Source: PALSA-612 sp963773055 (GTDB lineage Bacteria > Actinomycetota > Thermoleophilia > Gaiellales > Gaiellaceae). From it: a DNA stretch of 64,000 nucleotides. This document shows positions 58,544 to 64,000 of this stretch, one piece after another. The stretch lies in contig CAVYZL010000006.1 of NCBI GenBank assembly GCA_963773055.1, positions 1,612,001-1,676,000 on the forward strand, written 5' to 3'. Each line of letters opens with the position of its first letter. Positions within the stretch are counted from its first letter, which is position 1. Made by a program: the position numbers and the translations under genes. The notes beneath the pieces were generated by a model, which worked only from the letters and a program-made list of their open reading frames with translations, searched no databases and was not told the origin of the DNA.

Positions 58544-59267
58544 GGCACGGGCGAAGCGCGCGCTCCTCTCCTGGTACCGGGAGGACGAGCGCGACCTCCC
58601 CTGGCAGGGCGTCGTCGATCCGTACGCGATCCTCGTCCGCGAGGTGATGCTGCAGCAGACCCAGGTCGAGCGGGTCGTCGACTACTGGGTCGCGTGGATC
58701 GAGCGCTGGCCGACCGTGGAGGCGCTCGCCGCCGCTCCCCTCGCCGATGTCATTCGCGCGTGGCAGGGGCTCGGCTACAACCGGCGAGCGGTCAACCTGC
58801 ATCGTGCGTGTCGCACGATCCTCGAGAATGGCTGGCCCGACGACCTGACGTCGCTCCCCGGCGTCGGCCCCTATACGGCCGACGCGGTCGCCAACTTCTC
58901 CTACGGTGAGGCGGTGCTACCCGTGGACGTCAACGTGCGGCGCGTCCAGGAGCGGACCGGGCTCGTGTTCGACCACGAGTGCGCGGAGGCGCTGATGCGC
59001 CTGGGCAAGCGCGTCTGTCTCGCACGAATCCCACGCTGCGGCCGCTGCCCGCTCGCGATCCGTTGCCCGTCGAAGGGACGCCGGTTCGCGGCGACGCGTA
59101 GCCAACCGCGTTTCGAGGGCTCGTTCAGGGAGCGGCGCGCCGCCACGCTCCGCGCAATCGCGAGCCGTGCTCGGCCCGTGTCGGAGCTCGACCGGGGCGT
59201 CGTGGACGCGCTTGCGCAAGACGGGCTCGTCGAGATCGAGGGCGGGCTAGCCCGCCTGCCTGAGTAA
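58521..59267 (+). CDS. mutY: A/G-specific adenine glycosylase (MutY-like), short form
   Basis: Base-excision repair glycosylase of 248 aa. The HhH core has LVREVMLQQTQVERVV with the catalytic Glu, ADVIRAWQGLGYNRRAVNL and LTSLPGVGPYTADAV, and the Asp in PVDVNVRRV. The [4Fe-4S] loop is CLARIPRCGRCPLAIRC. The C-terminal NUDIX-like 8-oxoG recognition domain of full MutY is missing, as in several actinobacterial homologues. TTG at 58521 or GTG at 58530 may be the start. Confidence 0.88.
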   Translation: MGSVASAEARAKRALLSWYREDERDLPWQGVVDPYAILVREVMLQQTQVERVVDYWVAWIERWPTVEALAAAPLADVIRAWQGLGYNRRAVNLHRACRTILENGWPDDLTSLPGVGPYTADAVANFSYGEAVLPVDVNVRRVQERTGLVFDHECAEALMRLGKRVCLARIPRCGRCPLAIRCPSKGRRFAATRSQPRFEGSFRERRAATLRAIASRARPVSELDRGVVDALAQDGLVEIEGGLARLPE

Positions 59268-59729
59268 CGCGACCGCCTGCGCAGCGAGACCCTCACCGCG
59301 ACCGGTGAAGCCCAGCCGGTCCGTGGTCGTGGCCCGAACCGCGACCTGCTGCGGCTCGACGCCGAGCACCGACGCGAGCCTGGCTCTCATTGCGTCCCTG
59401 TGAGCGGCGATGCGGGGCTCCTCGCCGATCAGGACGCAGTCGGCGTTCACGAGCTCGTAGCCCGCGCCCTGTACGTGCCCGTACGCCTCCCCGAGCAGCT
59501 CGACGGAGTCGGCATCGCGGTAGCGCTCGTCGTCGGACGGAAACAGCGCGCCGATGTCCTCGAGACCGGCCGCACCGAGCAACGCATCGGTGAGCGCATG
59601 CGCCAGCACGTCTCCGTCCGAATGGCCGACGAGCCCACGCGGGTGGTCGATCTCAACACCCCCGAGCACGAGGCGCCCGCCCTCTCCGAACGCGTGGGCG
59701 TCGACGCCGATGCCGACGCGGAATCCCAT
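59247..59729 (-). CDS. ispF: 2-C-methyl-D-erythritol 2,4-cyclodiphosphate synthase
   Basis: MEP-pathway enzyme of 160 aa. The zinc ligands are in GVDAHAF and VGHSDGDVLAHALTDALLGAAG. The late block is ATTTDRLGFTGRGEGLAAQAV. It overlaps the end of the convergent mutY gene by 21 bases. Two genes upstream is ispD, another enzyme of the same pathway, with a PHP phosphatase between them. Confidence 0.95.
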   Translation of the reverse strand: MGFRVGIGVDAHAFGEGGRLVLGGVEIDHPRGLVGHSDGDVLAHALTDALLGAAGLEDIGALFPSDDERYRDADSVELLGEAYGHVQGAGYELVNADCVLIGEEPRIAAHRDAMRARLASVLGVEPQQVAVRATTTDRLGFTGRGEGLAAQAVALLRQAG

Positions 59730-60544
59730 CAGCCGAGCGGCTCCTGGCGGGCACGGCCGCCTTCGAAGACCGTCACGGTCTCGCAGCCTGCTTCCTTAGC
59801 GAGCACAAGCGCCTGGTCGAAGTCGACGCCGACGAGATCCGGCTCGTGCGCGTCCGAGGCGAGCGTGATCGACGCGCCGGCGCGGACGCATGCCTCGAGA
59901 AAGGCGACGTCCGGGTAGAGCTCGCTGACTGGCTTCCGGAGCCCGGCGGTCGAGATCTCGACCGCAACGCCGGCGGCCGCGATCGTCAGCGCCGCCTTCT
60001 CGTGGAGCAAGCCGAGCAGCGGCTCCTCCGGCCGCTTGCCGAAGATCTTCGCGAGGTCCGGGTGCGCGAGCGCGTCCACATGCCCTCCTGCCGCCAGCTC
60101 GCAAAGCGCATCGACGTAGCGGCGCCAGACGTCGTCGACCGTCATCACGTCCCACACGCCGGGTGACATGTCAACCGCCTCGCCGTCGAGCCAGTGGACG
60201 GAGCCGAGCTTGAAGTCCCACGGATACCCGGCGAGCAGCTCCGCCAGACGCCCTTGCTTCGGGCCGACGTAGTCGACCTCGATCCCGAGCTTCACGGGCA
60301 GCCCGGCCCCCTTGGCCGCCGTCACCGCCTCGCAGTACGCGTCGAGGTCGTAGACGCAGCGGTCAGAGAGATAGGGCACCTCCCAGATCTCCGCGGTCTG
60401 CGTGAAGTAGTAGACGTGCTCCGTGAAGCCGATCTCGTCGACGCCGCGCGCGAGCGCGGTCTCGACGAAAGGCGCGACCGCATCGGCGCGATGGGCGATG
60501 TCGCCGGCATCGTCGCGCAGATGGACGTGGTAGTCGACGATCAC
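59729..60544 (-). CDS. PHP-domain phosphatase (histidinol-phosphatase HisK-like)
   Basis: A 271-aa PHP protein: VDYHVHLRDD, DEIGFTEHVYYF, LGIEVDYVG, KLGSVHWLDG, ALAHPDLAKIFG and LASDAHEPDLVG supply the metal ligands. HisK-type histidinol-phosphate phosphatase is the closest described activity, but a general phosphoesterase is possible. The GTG overlaps the ispD stop and the stop overlaps the ispF ATG, so it sits inside the isoprenoid operon. Confidence 0.85.
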   Translation of the reverse strand: MIVDYHVHLRDDAGDIAHRADAVAPFVETALARGVDEIGFTEHVYYFTQTAEIWEVPYLSDRCVYDLDAYCEAVTAAKGAGLPVKLGIEVDYVGPKQGRLAELLAGYPWDFKLGSVHWLDGEAVDMSPGVWDVMTVDDVWRRYVDALCELAAGGHVDALAHPDLAKIFGKRPEEPLLGLLHEKAALTIAAAGVAVEISTAGLRKPVSELYPDVAFLEACVRAGASITLASDAHEPDLVGVDFDQALVLAKEAGCETVTVFEGGRARQEPLG

Positions 60545-61224
60545 GCGGATGCGCCCTCCGCCAGCAGGCGCTCGGCGAGCGCGAGATCGTCGGCGGACGT
60601 CACTTTGAGGAGCCGGGGATCGCCCTCGACGACCTTTACACGCCCTCCCCACCGCTCGACGAGCGAGGCGCAGTCGGTGGCGCCGGCAACGTCGCCGGCG
60701 AGCGCAGAGCGGAGCGCCGTCGCCGCGAACGCCTGCGGTGTCTGCACGGCGACGAGGCCCTCGCGCTCGAGCGTCTCGGCCACGGCGTCGCCTTCGACAC
60801 GCTTGATCGTGTCGGCGAGAGGGAGCCCCGGCACGGCGCCGTCCCAGCCTTCTCCGAGCGCCGTCAGCACGCGCTCGAGGACCGCATCGGAGACAAGCGG
60901 GCGCGCCGCGTCGTGGATCACGAGAGCGACGGCCTCCTCGGGCACCTCGGCCACGCCCAGCCGCACCGACTCGGCGCGCGTCTCACCGCCTGGGACCGCC
61001 TGGGCGACCTTGGCAGCGCCGAGCTCCTCGGCGAGCAGGATCGCGGGCTCCTCCCAGCCCTCAGGAACGACGACGACGAGCGCATCGATCCAATCGGAGG
61101 CATCGAGGCGCTCGACGCTCTCGGCTAGCAGCGGCCTGCCGCCGAGCGGTGCGAACGCTTTCGGGACAGCCTGGGCCAGCCGTTCGCCGCTTCCTGCTGC
61201 GACGACGACCGCCCAGGTGCTCAT
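60541..61224 (-). CDS. ispD: 2-C-methyl-D-erythritol 4-phosphate cytidylyltransferase
   Basis: MEP-pathway enzyme (227 aa). The nucleotide-binding opening is VVVAAGSGERLAQAVPKAFAPLGGRPLL. VIHDAARPLVSDAVLERVLTAL and the LVAVQTPQAFAATALRSAL block are typical. It lies 12 bases downstream of carD, a carD-ispD-ispF order common in Actinobacteria. Confidence 0.95.
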   Translation of the reverse strand: MSTWAVVVAAGSGERLAQAVPKAFAPLGGRPLLAESVERLDASDWIDALVVVVPEGWEEPAILLAEELGAAKVAQAVPGGETRAESVRLGVAEVPEEAVALVIHDAARPLVSDAVLERVLTALGEGWDGAVPGLPLADTIKRVEGDAVAETLEREGLVAVQTPQAFAATALRSALAGDVAGATDCASLVERWGGRVKVVEGDPRLLKVTSADDLALAERLLAEGASA

Positions 61225-61236
61225 GAGAGAAGTGCT

Positions 61237-61767
61237 CTACGCGGTGACGCTGACTCGTGTCTTCGTGCGCCGCTTGCCGTTCTTGTCGACGCCGGAAAGC
61301 ACGTCGTCGAGCCAGATGTGCGTCTTCTCCTCGTCCATCTGCTTCGCGTACATCAGCTCGGACGCGAGGATCTTCTTCGCCTTGACGAACATCTGCTTCT
61401 CGCCCGTCGACAGGCCCTTCTCGTGATCGCGAAGGGCGAGGTTCCGGACGACCTCGGCGAGCTCGAGCACGTCACCGGTCTTCATCTTGTCCCGGTTGTG
61501 CTTGAACCGCCGGTTCCAGTTCTTCGGCATCTGGGTCCCCGAGCCCGTAAGCGCTTTCACGACCTCGTGGACCATCTTCTCGTTGATCACTCGCCTGAGC
61601 CCCACACGCTCGGCGTTCTCCGTCGGCACGTTCACGACCATCTCGTTGTGGGTGATCTTGATCGTGAGATATTCGCGCTTCTGGCCGAGTATCTCCCGCA
61701 CTTCCTTCTTCACGACGCTTCCCGCGCCATGGTGCGGATACACGACCTTGTCGCCTACTTTGTACAA
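61237..61767 (-). CDS. carD: CarD-family transcriptional regulator
   Basis: A 176-aa RNA-polymerase-binding protein that stabilizes open complexes at rRNA and other promoters. The N-terminal RID domain is YKVGDKVVYPHHGAGSVV followed by KITHNEMVVNVPTENAERVGLR. The C-terminal helical domain has the conserved Trp region MPKNWNRRFKHNRDKM and LRDHEKGLSTGEKQMF. The start is TTG with GGGGAGG a few bases upstream. The 5' leader contains an 8-bp inverted repeat. Confidence 0.95.
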   Translation of the reverse strand: MYKVGDKVVYPHHGAGSVVKKEVREILGQKREYLTIKITHNEMVVNVPTENAERVGLRRVINEKMVHEVVKALTGSGTQMPKNWNRRFKHNRDKMKTGDVLELAEVVRNLALRDHEKGLSTGEKQMFVKAKKILASELMYAKQMDEEKTHIWLDDVLSGVDKNGKRRTKTRVSVTA

Positions 61768-61803
61768 CCGCGCCTCCCCTCGGCCGCCGCGTTTCACCAA
61801 GAC

Positions 61804-61828
61804 GCCGGCGGGTGAGAAATCCGCCGGC
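61804..61828 (-). promoter_or_regulatory. Leader hairpin of carD
   Basis: GCCGGCGG / CCGCCGGC, a perfect 8-bp repeat with a 9-nt loop, between the -10 box and the ribosome-binding site. It could modulate translation or transcript stability. Confidence 0.5.
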
Positions 61829-61839
61829 GAACGGCTGAC

Positions 61840-61845
61840 ACTATA
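61840..61845 (-). promoter_or_regulatory. -10 box (TATAGT) of carD
   Basis: TATAGT on the minus strand within GTGCTATAGTGTC. No good -35 box is visible 16-18 bp upstream. The leader would be about 65 nt. Confidence 0.55.
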
Positions 61846-61881
61846 GCACGAAAGAGCGGAAAAACGCGACGTTTCCAGGGG

Positions 61882-61904
61882 TTTTCGCGGCCTCTCCGCG
61901 AAAA
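61882..61904 (-). terminator. Terminator of radA
   Basis: TTTTCGCGG-CCTCT-CCGCGAAAA, a perfect 9-bp stem 18 bases after the radA stop, between radA and the carD promoter. Confidence 0.7.
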
Positions 61905-61922
61905 GTCCCTGCTCAGAGCGGA

Positions 61923-63275
61923 CTAGTCGGTCGCGGCAGGCGCTTTTTCGAGGGCCGCGGCGAGCGCCTCGCGCACAGTCCGCGCCACGAGAGCGCGTTC
62001 GTGCGTCGAGCCGGCTGCCTCCGCCGGCAGGAGCACCGGGCCGAGGCCGAGCTTTGCGCACTCCTCGAGCCGGCGTTCCGCCTGCGTCACGGGACGCAGG
62101 CGACCGGTCAGCCCGACCTCGCCGAACGCGGCCAGTCCGTCGAGGACGGGTGTGCCCCGCGCGGCCGACGCGACCGCGAGGCAGACGGCGAGATCGGCGC
62201 CTGGCTCCTCGATCCGCACGCCGCCGGCGACGTTGACGAAGACGTCGGCCTGCCCGAGCGGGATGCGAGCGTGCCGGGCGAGAACCGCCACGAGCATCGC
62301 CAGCCGCTTCGGGTCGACCCCGGTGGCGACGCGCCTCGGCATCGCGAGGTCGGTCTGCGAGACGAGCGCCTGGATCTCGAGCAGGATCGGCCGTGTCCCT
62401 TCGAGCGTGCACGTGACAGCCGAGCCGATCTCGCCGCTCTCCGCCTGTCCGAACAGCGCCGAGGGGTCGGGCACGCCGACGAGGCCGGCTGAGGTCATCT
62501 CGAAGACACCGATCTCGTTCGTCGAGCCGAACCGGTTCTTGACGGCGCGGAGGACGCGGTGCTCGCGGTAGCGGTCGCCCTCGAACTGGAGGACGCAGTC
62601 GACGAGGTGCTCGAGGACGCGCGGGCCTGCCACGGAGCCGTCCTTCGTCACATGGCCGACGAGGAAGATGGCCACCCCCGCCTCCTTCGCCACGCGCAGG
62701 AGTCGCGCGGCCGCCTCGCGCACCTGTGAGACGGAACCGGGCGCCGAGCCCACCTCCGGCGAATGAAGCGTCTGGATCGAGTCGATCACGCACACCTCGG
62801 GACGCTCGGCGTCGAGCGTCGCGCAGACGGTCTCGAGGCCCGTCTCCGCGAGGATCTCGATCGCCGCCGCGCCGCCGAGCCGGTCTGCACGCATCTTCAC
62901 CTGCGCCGCCGACTCCTCCCCGGTGACGAGGAGGACGCGGCGCTCCAGGCTCATCGCCCGCAGCGCCATCAACAGCAGCGTCGACTTGCCGACGCCAGGC
63001 TCTCCCCCGACGAGGACGAGCGACGCCGGGACGAGCCCGCCCCCGAGCACGCGATCGAGCTCGGAGACGCCGGTCGGGATCCGGTCGGCCTGCGAGGTCT
63101 CGACCTCGACGAGGCGGAGCGGCGGCCGGCCGGACGAGATCGCCGCTACATCGGCGGCACGCTCCTCGACGAGGGTGCCGAACGACCCGCAGCCCGGGCA
63201 CTTGCCGAACCAGCGGGCGGACGAGTGACCGCACTCGGTGCACGCGTAGAGAACGGCTGCCTTGGCCTTCGCCAT
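61923..63275 (-). CDS. radA: DNA repair protein RadA
   Basis: A 450-aa RecA-like protein that helps process recombination intermediates. The N-terminal C4 zinc finger is CTECGHSSARWFGKCPGCGSF. Walker A is GGEPGVGKSTLL. The RadA-specific KNRFGSTNEIGVFEM is present. The C-terminal Lon-like domain (VNVAGGVRIEEPGADLAV) follows. A TAGACT -10 box lies 6 nt before the ATG. Confidence 0.95.
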   Translation of the reverse strand: MAKAKAAVLYACTECGHSSARWFGKCPGCGSFGTLVEERAADVAAISSGRPPLRLVEVETSQADRIPTGVSELDRVLGGGLVPASLVLVGGEPGVGKSTLLLMALRAMSLERRVLLVTGEESAAQVKMRADRLGGAAAIEILAETGLETVCATLDAERPEVCVIDSIQTLHSPEVGSAPGSVSQVREAAARLLRVAKEAGVAIFLVGHVTKDGSVAGPRVLEHLVDCVLQFEGDRYREHRVLRAVKNRFGSTNEIGVFEMTSAGLVGVPDPSALFGQAESGEIGSAVTCTLEGTRPILLEIQALVSQTDLAMPRRVATGVDPKRLAMLVAVLARHARIPLGQADVFVNVAGGVRIEEPGADLAVCLAVASAARGTPVLDGLAAFGEVGLTGRLRPVTQAERRLEECAKLGLGPVLLPAEAAGSTHERALVARTVREALAAALEKAPAATD

Positions 63276-63281
63276 GCTCCG

Positions 63282-63287
63282 AGTCTA
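63282..63287 (-). promoter_or_regulatory. -10 box (TAGACT) of radA
   Basis: TAGACT on the minus strand, 6 nt before the radA ATG, fitting a leaderless transcript. Confidence 0.5.
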
Positions 63288-63337
63288 GGAACGGCGTCTG
63301 ACGCCGGTCCGTGCCGTCTCTGTGCAGAATCTCCGCG

Positions 63338-64000
63338 TCAGGCCCGGAGGCGTCCTTCGCGGAGCAGCCGCGTGCCGGCGCGCGAGACGCGGCGCGCGGT
63401 GAACGCGGCAGTGCCTGGCAGCCGGTAGCGGACGCTGTCCGTCGCCCGGAACAGCGCGCCTTCCTCGCGGCGCCCGCGCAGACCGCGCTTCTCGTGCCAG
63501 AGCGAGACGTAACGCCCGGTGTCCTCGCGGATGCCCTGATACGTAGGCGGGAGCTCCTGGCGATGCTGGACGACGACGTCCGGGAGCCGGGTGCAGCGGA
63601 GGCCACGCTCCTTGAGGGAGAGGAAGAGCTCGTAGTGCTCGGAGAGGTTGAGCTCGGCGTCCCACGGCGCCGCGCCGAGGCGCTCGACGGAGGCAACGAA
63701 GAACTGATGGACAACGTCGTACACCGGCAGGCCGTCGAGCTCGCCGCGCGTCGCCCCGAGCCGGTGCACGAGCACGCCGTCCTCGATGTCGAGCGTGCCC
63801 TCGAAACGACGGACGCCGCGGCAGATCCCTCGCCACGGGTCGTAGTCGAGCCAGACGCACGAGACGACGTCGAAGCTCGTCGTCTCGAGCCGGAAGAGCA
63901 TCCGGCCGACGTCCGTGCGCCGCTCGAAGACCATGTCGTCGTCCGAGACGAGGACGTACGGCGTCTCGACGTGCGTCAGCCCGAGGTTGCGTCCTGCCGC
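63338..64000 (-). CDS. Family 2 glycosyltransferase, 5' end outside window
   Basis: The frame is open at the window edge; 220 codons are visible. GRNLGLTHVETPYVLVSDDDMVF is the GT2 nucleotide-sugar region with the DxD-type acidic triplet. It continues with FDVVSCVWLDYD and a WDAELNLSEHYELFL segment with the catalytic Glu/His region. It resembles GalNAc/GlcNAc-type transferases that add sugars to surface polysaccharides. The C-terminal 60 residues are basic. Confidence 0.8.
   Translation of the reverse strand, partial: AAGRNLGLTHVETPYVLVSDDDMVFERRTDVGRMLFRLETTSFDVVSCVWLDYDPWRGICRGVRRFEGTLDIEDGVLVHRLGATRGELDGLPVYDVVHQFFVASVERLGAAPWDAELNLSEHYELFLSLKERGLRCTRLPDVVVQHRQELPPTYQGIREDTGRYVSLWHEKRGLRGRREEGALFRATDSVRYRLPGTAAFTARRVSRAGTRLLREGRLRA

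Noticed and set aside
61804..61828. A riboswitch in the carD leader
   Set aside because: Only one short hairpin is visible. There is no conserved aptamer core or second alternative stem.
1..64000. CRISPR arrays, prophage modules, insertion sequences and rRNA genes
   Set aside because: I looked for regularly spaced direct repeats, transposase or phage protein motifs and rRNA sequence on both strands and saw none. A single tRNA was found.

Overview
This is a GC-rich (about 70 %) window from an actinobacterial chromosome. It is most likely the class Thermoleophilia, Gaiellales-like, because of the SigH-type sigma factor, CarD, a BTAD/AAA+ regulator, actinobacterial-type citrate synthase and acyl-CoA carboxylase, a type E succinate dehydrogenase, many GTG/TTG starts and many leaderless promoters. 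That placement is an inference. No phage, plasmid, CRISPR array or IS element is visible. Most of the window is housekeeping, packed into short operons with overlapping stop/start codons.

Layout. 1-4.9 kb (+): dnaX (5' truncated), ybaB, a cupin, recR, then lysC and asd of the aspartate pathway. 4.9-11.1 kb (-): sdhA, a lipoprotein gene, sdhB and sdhE, followed by a metallophosphoesterase, an Asp23/Gls24 protein and a GNAT protein. 11.2-21.2 kb is the accessory region. It holds a subtilisin-like protease, an RTX/Calx-beta protein, small exported proteins and a 1209-residue BTAD regulator, then two micropeptide genes, a decayed response regulator and two tandem exported paralogues. 21.2-32.6 kb: PEP carboxykinase, two XerC/D recombinases, citrate synthase, isocitrate and malate dehydrogenases, an SDR and a PDZ-Lon protease. 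32.7-39.8 kb: an aminotransferase, sucC-methyltransferase-sucD, biotin carboxylase-BCCP and pgsA. 40-48 kb: an iron-type ABC transporter, an acyl-activating enzyme, the carboxyltransferase beta subunit and a Cys/Met-metabolism PLP enzyme. 48.1-64 kb: tRNA-Thr, a DUF6259-like exported protein, sigH, an NYN RNase, rlmB, cysS, gltX, an MscS channel, zwf/rpe/rpiA, mutY, ispF/ispD, carD, radA and a partial glycosyltransferase.

How it works together. The window encodes much of the TCA cycle (citrate synthase, isocitrate, malate and succinate dehydrogenases, succinyl-CoA synthetase) plus PEP carboxykinase, pentose-phosphate enzymes and an acyl-CoA carboxylase. The most interesting structure is in the accessory region. 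Four minus-strand genes for exported or related proteins each have an upstream pair of heptamers, about TTRSCGG, spaced 4 bp (11-bp period). This is the geometry of SARP/AfsR-family operators. One pair lies in the gap shared with the BTAD regulator, which suggests a self-contained, autoregulated regulon.

Two further patterns stand out. A TANNNT -10 box lies 5-8 nt from the start codon of 14 genes (leaderless transcription), and two divergent pairs use overlapping -10 boxes. At least eight genes carry single-base frameshifts, mostly +1 in short homopolymers and including sucD and idh. These look like sequencing or assembly errors rather than decay, and reading lengths become normal once they are corrected.
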